Assembly (NCBI RefSeq): GCF_008831125.1
Contig: NZ_WBKA01000003.1
Span: 1 to 64,000 of the forward strand
Direction of reading: 5' to 3'
Source of the DNA: Pseudoclavibacter caeni
Lineage (GTDB): Bacteria > Actinomycetota > Actinomycetes > Actinomycetales > Microbacteriaceae
Length of the DNA stretch: 64,000 bases
Below, piece by piece: positions 55,086 to 63,383 of this stretch. How positions within the stretch are numbered: the first letter of the stretch is position 1; each line of letters begins with the position of its first letter. The notes beneath the pieces are model-generated. The model made no database searches and was not told where the DNA came from. It worked only from the letters and a program-made list of their open reading frames with translations. A program made the position numbers and the translations under genes.

Positions 55086-55712
55086 ATGCCGCACGGCAGG
55101 AACATCATCTGGATCGACTGTGAGATGACCGGCCTCGACATCCACCGCGACGCGCTGATCGAGATCGCGGTCGTCGCCACCGATCAAGAGCTCACCCCGC
55201 TCGACCGGGGGATCGACGTGCTGATCCGCCCACCGCAGGCCGCGCTGGACGGCATGAACGACTTCGTGCGCGACATGCACGCCACCTCGGGGCTGCTCGA
55301 CGAGCTGGCCGACGGGGTCACGCTCGCTGAGGCGGACGCCCGGGTCATGGCGTACGTGCGTCGGCACGCCCCCGCCCCGCAGGCCACGCCGCTGGCGGGC
55401 AACTCGATCGGCACCGATCGCGCGTTCCTCGCCCGCGACCTGCCCGATCTGGACGAGCACCTCAGCTACCGCAACATCGACGTGTCAAGCATCAAGGAAC
55501 TCGCCCGCCGCTGGTACCCGCGGGTCTACTTCCACGCACCTGAGAAACACGGCGGGCACCGGGCGCTGGCCGACATCCTCGAGTCGGTCCGCGAGCTCGA
55601 CTACTACCGCCGCACCTTCATCGCCGCCGCGCCCGGCCCCACGAGCGACGCGTGCGCCGAGGCGGCACGAGCCTCGGAGGCTCGATTCGCATCCTGGCTC
55701 GATTTCCACTAA
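55086..55712 (+). CDS. orn: Oligoribonuclease
   Basis: It degrades 2-5 nt RNA ends and pGpG. The 208-residue DEDDh exonuclease has IIWIDCEMTGLDIHRDALIE, AGNSIGTDRAFLARDLPDLD, NIDVSSIKELARRWYP and the catalytic His in EKHGGHRALADILESV. GGAGG lies 9 bases before the ATG. It may be co-transcribed with the tRNA-Arg. Confidence 0.97.
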   Translation: MPHGRNIIWIDCEMTGLDIHRDALIEIAVVATDQELTPLDRGIDVLIRPPQAALDGMNDFVRDMHATSGLLDELADGVTLAEADARVMAYVRRHAPAPQATPLAGNSIGTDRAFLARDLPDLDEHLSYRNIDVSSIKELARRWYPRVYFHAPEKHGGHRALADILESVRELDYYRRTFIAAAPGPTSDACAEAARASEARFASWLDFH

Positions 55713-55748
55713 GCTTTCACTCGCTGCGTTCGCCGGTCGAGCGCGCAT

Positions 55749-55825
55749 GGTGGCTGTAGCTCAGTTGGTAGAGCGCCGGCTTGTGGTGCCGGATGTCGCG
55801 GGTTCAAGTCCCGTCAGCCACCCCA
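55749..55825 (+). tRNA. tRNA-His (anticodon GTG)
   Basis: Acceptor GTGGCTG/CAGCCAC with the extra G-1 paired to C73, anticodon stem CCGGC/GCCGG around TTGTGGT, and T-arm CGGGTTCAAGTCCCG. CCA is encoded at 55823-55825. Confidence 0.97.
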
Positions 55826-56000
55826 TCCTCTCACTCATCAGCACCTGCTCCCCTGCCACCTGTCGATTGGGATCGGCCGCTCCTGCGCTTCCAGAACGTG
55901 TCAGCCCGGTACAGTTGATGCGTTCATCAGCCTCATGCCGGCCGGTTCGCGGCCGTGACCGCTGATGCCCGGCCACGCCACCAGGAAGGGGTTCAGAACC

Positions 56001-57110
56001 ATGTCAGAGATCGCCGAGCGGCTGAACAGCCTTGCCACGAAGATCGAGAAGCAACGCGATTCGATCGAGACCGAGGAGGCGACGAAGAACGCGTTCGTCA
56101 TGCCGTTCATCTCCCTCGTGCTCGGCTACGACGTCTTCAACCCGAACGAGGTTGTCCCGGAGTACACCGCTGACATCGGCACCAAGAGGGGCGAGAAGGT
56201 CGACTACGCCATCGTCAAAGACGACGTGGTGCAGATCCTCGTCGAGTGCAAGCGCATCGGCGAGGATCTCAATATCAATCACGCCTCGCAGCTGTTCCGC
56301 TACTTCGCGGTCACCAACGCGCGCATCGCGATCCTCACCAATGGTGACGAGTATCGGTTCTACACCGACCTGGACAAGCCGAACCGCATGGATGAGAAGC
56401 CCTTCCTGCGCTTCCAGATCTCGGATCTCGACCCCATCGTCGTCCCCGAGCTCAACAAGCTCACCAAGGAGGTCTTCGACCTCGACAGCGTGCTCTCCGC
56501 GGCGGAGGAGCTGAAATATGTCGGCGAACTCAAGCGCACGCTCGCCGCGCAGTTCCGGAATCCCGACGACGACTGGATCAAATCGGTCGCCTCTCGCGTG
56601 TACGACGGGTCGTTCACCCAGAAGGTGCGCGAGATGTTCTCCGTGCTCGTGCCGAAGGCGATGAAGCAGTTTCTCTCGGACCAAGTCAATGATCGACTCA
56701 AGGCCGCGCTCGGCGGGCAGGCCTACCAGGCTGAGTCGGACGACGGCACGGTCAGCGGTCCGGCCGCGGCGGCCAGCGCCGCCGAGGCCTCGGTGACGAA
56801 CGCCGAGAACGAGGCTAAGGGCATCGAGACCACGCTCGAGGAGATCGAGGGGTACCAGATCGTTCGAGCCATCGCCTGCAGCGAGGTCGCTCCGGCGCGC
56901 ATCGTCCAGCGTGACACCAAGTCGTATTTCGGCATCCTCCTGGACGACAACAATCGCAAGCCCATCGCCCGGCTGCATTTCAACCACGCTCAGAAATACC
57001 TAGGCCTGTTCGACGCGGAGAAACATGAGACACGCGAGCCGATCGACTCGCTCGACGAGATCTACCGGTTCGCCGATCAGCTTCGCCAGACGGTGCATTA
57101 TTACGACTGA
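56001..57110 (+). CDS. Solitary type I restriction HsdR N-terminal-type nuclease
   Basis: This 369-residue protein resembles the N-terminal nuclease domain of type I restriction HsdR. It keeps the PD-(D/E)xK site, Asp in GEKVDYAIVK (about 69) and ECK in QILVECKRIG (82-84), and the downstream QxxxY motif (QLFRYF, 97-101). A helical middle and a C-terminal domain (KSYFGILLDDNNRKPIARLH) follow; this type is found in stand-alone HsdR-N proteins. No helicase, methylase or specificity subunit is nearby. AAGGGG precedes the ATG. It directly follows tRNA-His, a common insertion site, and its codon use is slightly less GC-rich. Confidence 0.85.
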   Translation: MSEIAERLNSLATKIEKQRDSIETEEATKNAFVMPFISLVLGYDVFNPNEVVPEYTADIGTKRGEKVDYAIVKDDVVQILVECKRIGEDLNINHASQLFRYFAVTNARIAILTNGDEYRFYTDLDKPNRMDEKPFLRFQISDLDPIVVPELNKLTKEVFDLDSVLSAAEELKYVGELKRTLAAQFRNPDDDWIKSVASRVYDGSFTQKVREMFSVLVPKAMKQFLSDQVNDRLKAALGGQAYQAESDDGTVSGPAAAASAAEASVTNAENEAKGIETTLEEIEGYQIVRAIACSEVAPARIVQRDTKSYFGILLDDNNRKPIARLHFNHAQKYLGLFDAEKHETREPIDSLDEIYRFADQLRQTVHYYD

Positions 57111-57241
57111 GCGGGTGGGGGGGGCGCACAGTCCTACGCACCCGGCCAAGGCCTCCGCTCCGGCCTCTGCCGGTGATCGCCGCCAAGTGGACGCGGAGCA
57201 CACCCGGATGGAGACGATCAGTGGAACACGAGGTCAGTGAC

Positions 57242-58177
57242 ATGTCAGCACCTGCATCGCACCCTGCGACAGACCGCGCTCGAGCGGGCAGAGCGCCCGC
57301 GCCGAACATCACCGACACCGCACTGATCTTCGAGGGCGGCGGGATGCGCGCATCGTGCACCGCCCCGGTCGTGGGCGCGTTCGTGGAGGCGGGGCTAAAC
57401 TTCGGCTGGGTCGCGGGCATCTCCGCGGGCAGCTCGCACACCGTCAACTACCTCTCGCGCGATCCGCTGCGCTCACGCCGCTCGTTCGTGGAGTTCGGTG
57501 CCGACCCGAACCTCGGCGGCCTGCGCACCTGGCTGCGCGGCGAGGGGATGTTCAACGCGGAGTACATCTACCATCACACGTCACGACCCGGCGAGGCGCT
57601 GCCGCTCGACTGGGCGACGCTCCACGACAACCCTGCGGACTTCCGCATCGGGGCGTTTCGCGCCGACGACGGCGTCGAGGTGTGGTGGGGACGCGACGAC
57701 ATCGCCGACCTCGACGACCTGCTCACGAAGGTGCAGGCGTCGTCCACCATGCCGGTGTTCATGCCTCCGGTGCACATCGACGGGGCCACGTACGTCGACG
57801 GGGCGATGGGACCCGATGGCGGTATCGCCCTCGACGCCGCCGAGGACGCGGGTTTCGAGCGGTTCGTCATCGTGCTCTCTCGGCCCCGCGGCTACGCGAA
57901 GGGTCCCTTCCGCGCCGGCCGGATCGCCCGGCGGGCATTCCCCGACCTGCCCGCGGTGCCTGCCGCGCTGGAGGCCCGGCCGGCCCGCTACAACCGGATG
58001 CGCGCCCGCGTGTTCGACCTCGAGCGGCAGGGGCGTGCCTACGTGTTCGCGCCGACCGGCCACATCACGAGCAACCAGGAGCGCGACGTGCGCCGACTGC
58101 GCCGGTCGTATGAAGATGGGGCGGCGCAGATCCGGCGCGAGCTGCCGGCGATCCGCCGGTTCGTCGGCCTCGACTGA
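57242..58177 (+). CDS. Patatin-like phospholipase family protein
   Basis: This 311-residue protein has the patatin oxyanion motif EGGGMRA (31-37), the nucleophile elbow GISAGSS (Ser 61) and the catalytic Asp in YVDGAMGPDGG. It resembles the YjjU/RssA-like bacterial lipases. The ATG at 57242 follows GAGGT by 7 bases. Substrate and target are not shown. Confidence 0.9.
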   Translation: MSAPASHPATDRARAGRAPAPNITDTALIFEGGGMRASCTAPVVGAFVEAGLNFGWVAGISAGSSHTVNYLSRDPLRSRRSFVEFGADPNLGGLRTWLRGEGMFNAEYIYHHTSRPGEALPLDWATLHDNPADFRIGAFRADDGVEVWWGRDDIADLDDLLTKVQASSTMPVFMPPVHIDGATYVDGAMGPDGGIALDAAEDAGFERFVIVLSRPRGYAKGPFRAGRIARRAFPDLPAVPAALEARPARYNRMRARVFDLERQGRAYVFAPTGHITSNQERDVRRLRRSYEDGAAQIRRELPAIRRFVGLD

Positions 58178-58352
58178 GACGGCGGGGCGGCGGCCCGGTC
58201 TGTGCGAGCCGCTGAGGGCAGCTGGCTCTCCGTCGGGCGAGTCTCAGCGCCCGGGCACAGATGTCCTGGCCCGTGCGTCACGGGCGCCACGCACCGCGTC
58301 ATTCCCCCGCCGGCGTCTGGCCATCATCCGGGTGACGGGGTATACCGGTGGG

Positions 58353-58769
58353 ATGGCCCCCACAGACGTGACTGAGAAGACGCTGCCCGAGCTGCTGGCC
58401 GCCCACGACATCGTGCTGCTCGATCTGTGGGCCCGCTGGTGCGGGCCGTGCCGGGCGTTCGCGCCGGTGTTCGCGGCCGTGGCCGCAGAGCATCCCGAGA
58501 TCGGCTTCGGCCGCATCGACGTCGATCGCGAGCCCGGGCTCGCGCGGGCGTTCGGCATCGCCTCGATCCCGACGCTCGTCGTGTTCCGCGAGCGCGTCCC
58601 CGTGCTCGCGCAGGCCGGGGCGCTCGGGCTCGGCGCGCTGAGGGAGATCGTGCGGCGGGTGCAGGGCCTCGACATGGACGCGGTGCGTCAGGAGCGTGCC
58701 ACCGCACGTGCGGCGTCCTCTGCCTCGGCCTCGGCCACGGCCAGATCTGACGAGCAGCACCGCTCCTGA
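58353..58769 (+). CDS. Thioredoxin-family protein
   Basis: This 138-residue protein has the active-site WARWCGPCRAFAP (Cys 30 and 33) and cis-Pro in ASIPTLVVFR. A Ser/Ala-rich tail of about 35 residues is added at the C-terminus. The ATG follows a TATACC box by six bases, so the mRNA may be leaderless. It is convergent with rmuC. Confidence 0.92.
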   Translation: MAPTDVTEKTLPELLAAHDIVLLDLWARWCGPCRAFAPVFAAVAAEHPEIGFGRIDVDREPGLARAFGIASIPTLVVFRERVPVLAQAGALGLGALREIVRRVQGLDMDAVRQERATARAASSASASATARSDEQHRS

Positions 58770-58774
58770 CCGCA

Positions 58775-58864
58775 GGCTCAGCCCCGTGCGCTCGGGCCGC
58801 TCGTTCAAGCGTGTGTTGCGGCAGGCAGCGGGGTCGGCTCAGTCCCGTGCGCTCGGGCCGCTCG
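58775..58864. repeat. Pair of 29-bp direct repeats with a 32-bp spacer (CRISPR-like dimensions)
   Basis: Copies at 58775-58803 and 58836-58864 differ at one base; each starts ggctcag and ends gggccgctcg. The spacer between them is exactly 32 bases and non-repeated. Read on the minus strand, the repeat has CCCG..CGGG palindromic arms and ends GGGGCTGAGCC or GGGACTGAGCC, close to the GGGGATGAGCC end of type I-E repeats. No third copy lies 61 bases away on either side, and the second copy includes the last codons of rmuC. No cas genes are in the window. A CRISPR origin is possible but unproven. Confidence 0.5.
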
Positions 58865-60053
58865 AAGCCGTGCCCGCCTCAGGGCCGGTGAGGGCATCGT
58901 CCGGCCCGGCCTCGACGTCTCTGAGCCTTCGCTGCACCGCACGGGTGCGCCGGCCGACCTCCTCGACCGTGTTCTGCGCGGTCTGCAGCTGCCGGGCGAG
59001 GCGTTCCCAGACCTGGCCGTACCGGGCGAACTCGGTCTTCGCCTGGGCAAGCACTTCCCACACCTCGGCGGTGCGCTGCTCGATCGCGAGCGTGCGAAAC
59101 CCCATCTGCAGGCTATTGAGCAGGGCCATGAGCGTCGTGGGCCCGCTGACGAGCACCCGCAGGCTCGACTGCAGGTCGCTGACGAGCCCCGGACGACGCA
59201 GCACCTCGGCGAACAGGCCCTCGGTGGGCAGGTACATGATCGCGAAGTCGGTGCTGTATGGCGGGACGACGTACTTCTCGGAGATGCGCCGAGCCTGGAC
59301 GCGAACGGCTCGCTCCAGCTCACGTCCGGCTCGGTCAGCGGCCGCCTGGTCCCCGGCCTCCTGCGCGGCGAGCAGCCGCTCGTAGTCCTCTTGGGGGAAC
59401 TTCGAGTCGATCGGCAGCCACACGGGCCGGTGATCGTCACCGCCGGGCAGTCGCAGGGCGAACTCGACTCGCTCGGCCGAGCCCGGTCGGATCACCACCT
59501 CCGTCGCGTACTGGTCCGGGGTGAGGCAGTCGGCGAGCTGGCGCTCCAGCTGCAGCTCGCCGAGGCCGCCGCGATTCTTCACATTCGTGAGCACCCGTTT
59601 GAGCCCGCCGACGTCCGCGGCGAGCGAGTGCATCTCCCCCAGCCCCTGCTGCACCTGCTCGAGCCGCTCGCTCACCGTGCGGAAGGACTCCCCCAGCCGG
59701 TGCTCCAGCGTGCTGTGCAGCCGCTCGTCGACCGTGGCGCGCATCCGGTCGAGCTGCTGGGCGTTGTCCTGCCGCAGCCGGGCCAGTTCGAGACCCAGCG
59801 ACTCGGTGAGACTCTGCAGGCGCTGGTCCATGAGCCCGGCGGATTGGGCGAGTCGCTCCCCGATCGCCGACTGCTGGGCGTACAGATCAGGGCGCAGCGC
59901 GTCAACAGCCTCGCGCACCCCGGCGCCGGACGCGTCCGATCCCGTCCCCCCGCCCGGTCGCCGCTCGCGCAGCACGACTCCCAGCGTCACCGCCGCCAGG
60001 AGCAGGTCGATCACGACCAGCACCACCACCAGGATCTCCACGGACTCCTCCAT
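58839..60053 (-). CDS. rmuC: RmuC-family protein
   Basis: This 404-residue protein limits DNA inversions at repeats and is nuclease-like. It has an N-terminal membrane helix (VEILVVVLVVIDLLLAAVTL), a long coiled coil (LAQSAGLMDQRLQSLTESLG), and the C-terminal RmuC domain with LPIDSKFPQEDYERLLAAQE and YSTDFAIMYLPTEGLFAEVL. The last codons (SGPSARD) lie within the second 29-bp repeat. Confidence 0.93.
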   Translation of the reverse strand: MEESVEILVVVLVVIDLLLAAVTLGVVLRERRPGGGTGSDASGAGVREAVDALRPDLYAQQSAIGERLAQSAGLMDQRLQSLTESLGLELARLRQDNAQQLDRMRATVDERLHSTLEHRLGESFRTVSERLEQVQQGLGEMHSLAADVGGLKRVLTNVKNRGGLGELQLERQLADCLTPDQYATEVVIRPGSAERVEFALRLPGGDDHRPVWLPIDSKFPQEDYERLLAAQEAGDQAAADRAGRELERAVRVQARRISEKYVVPPYSTDFAIMYLPTEGLFAEVLRRPGLVSDLQSSLRVLVSGPTTLMALLNSLQMGFRTLAIEQRTAEVWEVLAQAKTEFARYGQVWERLARQLQTAQNTVEEVGRRTRAVQRRLRDVEAGPDDALTGPEAGTASSGPSARD

Positions 60054-60219
60054 TCGCCTCGGTCATCGGCCGGCCCACCAGCACGGTACGTCGAGCGGGA
60101 CACCGCCCGGCCCGGCGGCCGGTCTGCGGCATGGCGTCTCGGCCGACTCACCGCACGGCCAACGCTAGCGCGACCCTGCGACGTCCCGACCGCGCTCCGC
60201 TGCTACCGTTGGTGACTGC

Positions 60220-60304
60220 GTGACGGCCCCGCCCGCGCGAGACACCGCGACCGTGGTCGCACGGAAGTTCCCGGGCCGTGGTGACGGCCCCGCACGCGCG
60301 AGAC
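60220..60304. repeat. Pair of 24-bp direct repeats, 61-bp offset
   Basis: Copies at 60220-60243 and 60281-60304 (each gtgacggccccgc, then cgcgcgagac) differ at one base. The start-to-start distance of 61 equals that of the 58775/58836 pair, though the sequences are only loosely alike. They lie in the 297-base gap upstream of ccdA. Confidence 0.5.
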
Positions 60305-60350
60305 CCGCCCGCACGTGGCCCGTGTGGCATCCACGAAAGAAAGAGGACTG

Positions 60351-61196
60351 ATGGAACTCGGCCTGACCGGCGCGCTGCTCGGCGGCGTGCTCACACTGCT
60401 GAGCCCCTGCTCGGTGATGCTGCTTCCGGCGTTCTTCGCCTACGCCTTCACCCGCCCGGGTCGACTGCTGGCGATGACAGGGCTGTTCTATCTGGGGCTG
60501 CTGACCACGCTCGTGCCGCTGGGCCTGCTCGCCGGCACCGTCGGCGCATTCTTCACCGTGCACCGGGACGTGATCATCGCGGTGCTTTCGATCGCCGTGA
60601 TCATTCTGGGTGCGCTCATGGCGCTGGGCGTGCCGATGCCGGCGCTGCTGCGCGGCGAGACCGGCGCGGACTCCCCGGAGTCGGCGCTCTCCGTGTACCT
60701 GCTCGGCACCGTCTACGGACTCGCCGGCGTGTGCACGGGGCCGCTGCTCGGCGCGGTGCTCGCGATGGCCGCGTACGGCGGTAGCGCCCTGTACGGCGCG
60801 CTGCTGCTCGTCGTGTTCGCCGCGGGCATGGTCGTCCCACTCGTGCTGCTGTCGCTGGTGTGGCGGTGGATGCCGGCCGCACGCTGGCTGGTCCGCCCGC
60901 GCGAGCTCGTCATCGGGCGCTGGCGCAACGCATGGACGAGCATCGTCGGGGGTCTGCTCACCGTGGCGATCGGCGTGCTCATGCTCGCCACCGCGGGCAC
61001 CACCTCGCTGGGCGGTGTGCTCGGCGTCGACGACCAGGCCCGGCTGGAGTCGACGCTCGGGGCCTGGTCGACGGGGGTGCCCGACTGGCTCGCGGTCACG
61101 GTGGCCGTCGCCGTCCTCGCCGCAGGCTGGCTCGTGCGCCGCCGACTCAGGCGGCGTCCTCCGCGTCCTGCAGCTGGGTCTCGATCGTCTTCGTGA
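60351..61196 (+). CDS. ccdA: CcdA/DsbD-like cytochrome c biogenesis protein
   Basis: It moves reducing equivalents from cytoplasmic thioredoxin across the membrane. The 281-residue protein has six or seven helices with the two membrane cysteines in TLLSPCSVMLLPAF and GLAGVCTGPLLGA. AAAGAGG precedes the ATG. Its C-terminal 50 bases overlap the end of the convergent DsbA-like gene. A likely electron donor is the thioredoxin at 58353. Confidence 0.9.
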   Translation: MELGLTGALLGGVLTLLSPCSVMLLPAFFAYAFTRPGRLLAMTGLFYLGLLTTLVPLGLLAGTVGAFFTVHRDVIIAVLSIAVIILGALMALGVPMPALLRGETGADSPESALSVYLLGTVYGLAGVCTGPLLGAVLAMAAYGGSALYGALLLVVFAAGMVVPLVLLSLVWRWMPAARWLVRPRELVIGRWRNAWTSIVGGLLTVAIGVLMLATAGTTSLGGVLGVDDQARLESTLGAWSTGVPDWLAVTVAVAVLAAGWLVRRRLRRRPPRPAAGSRSSS

Positions 61197-61956
61197 ACGT
61201 GTCCGAGGACTGGGCGCCACTGAGCGTGTCGTCGCCGATGACGAAGAATGGCACGCCGGTGATGCCCAGACTGTTCGCCGCGGTGGTGTCATCCTCGACC
61301 GCCTGCCGCAGGTCATCGCGGTCGAGCGCAGCGGTGAACGCCGAGATGTCGGGCACGCCCGCCTGCTCGGCGAAGCCCACGAGCTTCTCGCGCGGCATGT
61401 CGGGATGCCCCGTCTCGGGCGCCGCGGCGTACAACGTCTCGAGGTACGCCACGTAGCGGCCCTGCTCACCGGCGGCGCGGGCCGCGACCGCGGCGTCCAC
61501 GGATTCGTCGCCGAAGTAGGCCACGTCGTGGAACTCGATGCGCACCTGCCCGGTCTCCACGTACCGTGTGAGGAGCGTCGGCAGCGTCTGGTTCGCGAAC
61601 GAGGCGCAGTACGGGCAGCGCAGATCGGTCCACTCGACGATCGTCACCGGCGCGTCGATGTCGCCGATCGCCCGCGGGTCGTCGGCGTCGGCCCGGGCGA
61701 CCTGATCGGAGAGCACCCCGCTGGGCGAGGCGCTCGCCCCGGCCGACGCGGTGGTGGTCCGATCCTGCTGGGCGACGATGACGACCACGAGCAGGAGCAC
61801 GATCACGACGAGCACGAGGTTCGCCATGTGCGCGCGCCGCAGCCGGGTGCGCAGCGCGGCGATCTGCTGCTGGGGACGCTGCCCCTGCCGCGCGCCGCTG
61901 GCGCCGGAGCCCTGCGGCGTGGTCGTGCTGGTGGTGCGTCTCGTGCTGTTCCCCAT
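61147..61956 (-). CDS. Membrane-anchored DsbA-like thiol-disulfide oxidoreductase
   Basis: This 269-residue protein has one N-terminal membrane helix (about 46-62) and an extracytoplasmic thioredoxin-like domain with active-site DLRCPYCASF (Cys 114 and 117) and cis-Pro in TGVPFFVIG. It would insert disulfides in exported proteins and be re-oxidised by the VKOR protein at 17573. Confidence 0.93.
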   Translation of the reverse strand: MGNSTRRTTSTTTPQGSGASGARQGQRPQQQIAALRTRLRRAHMANLVLVVIVLLLVVVIVAQQDRTTTASAGASASPSGVLSDQVARADADDPRAIGDIDAPVTIVEWTDLRCPYCASFANQTLPTLLTRYVETGQVRIEFHDVAYFGDESVDAAVAARAAGEQGRYVAYLETLYAAAPETGHPDMPREKLVGFAEQAGVPDISAFTAALDRDDLRQAVEDDTTAANSLGITGVPFFVIGDDTLSGAQSSDTFTKTIETQLQDAEDAA

Positions 61957-62018
61957 GACGCTCGACCCTACCAGCCCGACCGATACCCTGCTGGGTATGT
62001 CACGACTAGGCTCGAGGC

Positions 62019-63287
62019 ATGCTCGACCTCCCCCAGCCGCTCGACACGCTGCTGCCGCGCCTGCGCCGCCACCCCGACATCGAGGCCCGCGAGCTCGTCG
62101 CCGTGGACGCGACCGACCGCTACCTGCTCGCCGCAGCCGCGCCGCGGATCACCGCCGCCCCCGATCGCCCCGTGCTCGTCGTGGACGACACGCACGGCGC
62201 GCTCGCGCTCGGCGCCGCGACCCTCGGGGCGACCGACGTGCGCGTGTGGCAGGACGCCCTGGTCGCCGAGCACGCCCTAGCCGAGAACGCGGGGCGGACA
62301 GGGCTCGCCGCCCGCTGGCGGCAGGTCGCCGCGGACGAGCTGGGCGGCGCCGCCCTCGTGCTGATGCAGCTGCCGCGATCCCTCGAGCTGCTCGACCTGC
62401 TCGACGCACTGCTCATCGCCGACGCCCCGGCCGATCAGACCGTGCTCGCCGGCGCCCGCGTCAAGCACATGACCCATGCGATGACCGACGTGCTCGCCGG
62501 GCACCATGAGACGGTGCGGGCGACGCTGGCCCGCGGGAAGTCCCGGCTGCTCGTGGCCACCGGACCGCGCGCCGCATCCGCGATCCCGGGCGCCACCCTC
62601 CGCGCCGCGCTGACCGCCTCGGGCTCGCTCGATGCGCCGGAGGCTCCCGCACCGGACGCCGGCACGGTGGCGCCCGGCGTCCATCCGGACGGCACGGCGA
62701 TCGCCCCGCTCGCGGTGCGCGCCTGGCCGGGGACGTTCGCCGGCGCCACGCTGGACATCGGCACCCGGGCGGCGCTCCCCCATGTCGCCGCCGCGGCCCG
62801 CGCCGCGGTCGCCCGCGCGACGGAGGCCGGGCACGCGCCCGTCGCGGTCGACCTCGGCTGCGGATCGGGCCTCATCGCCGTGGAACTCGCCCGCAGCGCA
62901 CCCGGGCTCGCGGTCGTGGCGACCGATCAGTCCCGCTCGGCCGTCGCGTCCACACGCGCCACGGCGCGGGCGAACAGGGTGGCCGAGCGGGTCACCGTGC
63001 GCCGGGACCTGCTGTTGCACGACCAGCCAGACGCGTCCGTGGACCTCGTCGTGTGCAACCCGCCCTTCCACGTCGGGGCCGCGGTGCACACCGGCGTCGC
63101 CCACGCGATGTTCGCCGACGCCGCCCGCACGCTGCGGCCCGGCGGGGTGCTGCTCACCGTCTTCAACTCGCACCTGCATCACCGGCCGGCGCTCGAGCGG
63201 CTGGTCGGCCCGACGACGCAGGTCACCCGCACCCCGAAGTTCACCGTCACACTCACCGAGCGACGGCACAGCGCCCCGGCGCCGTGA
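62019..63287 (+). CDS. Class I SAM methyltransferase, RsmC/RlmG-like
   Basis: This 422-residue protein has a degenerate N-terminal methyltransferase-like half and a C-terminal SAM domain with VDLGCGSGLIAVELARS and the N-6/N-2 motif VVCNPPFHVG. The two-domain layout matches the RsmC/RlmG guanine-N2 rRNA methyltransferases. The exact target base is not shown. The stop codon is inside a hairpin at 63274-63301. Confidence 0.9.
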   Translation: MLDLPQPLDTLLPRLRRHPDIEARELVAVDATDRYLLAAAAPRITAAPDRPVLVVDDTHGALALGAATLGATDVRVWQDALVAEHALAENAGRTGLAARWRQVAADELGGAALVLMQLPRSLELLDLLDALLIADAPADQTVLAGARVKHMTHAMTDVLAGHHETVRATLARGKSRLLVATGPRAASAIPGATLRAALTASGSLDAPEAPAPDAGTVAPGVHPDGTAIAPLAVRAWPGTFAGATLDIGTRAALPHVAAAARAAVARATEAGHAPVAVDLGCGSGLIAVELARSAPGLAVVATDQSRSAVASTRATARANRVAERVTVRRDLLLHDQPDASVDLVVCNPPFHVGAAVHTGVAHAMFADAARTLRPGGVLLTVFNSHLHHRPALERLVGPTTQVTRTPKFTVTLTERRHSAPAP

Positions 63288-63301
63288 GACGGCGGCCGGG
63301 G
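63274..63301 (+). terminator. Hairpin across the methyltransferase stop codon
   Basis: ccccggcgccgt and acggcggccgggg pair with one bulge around a 3-base loop. The TGA lies in the loop region. It probably ends the transcript from the methyltransferase gene. Confidence 0.45.
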
Positions 63302-63383
63302 CGCTGGACGGCACGGTCGGGATCCACCGGGTCGGCTCGTCCCACTGCCCGGTAGATCTCAGGGGCGCCGACCCATGAGCGGA

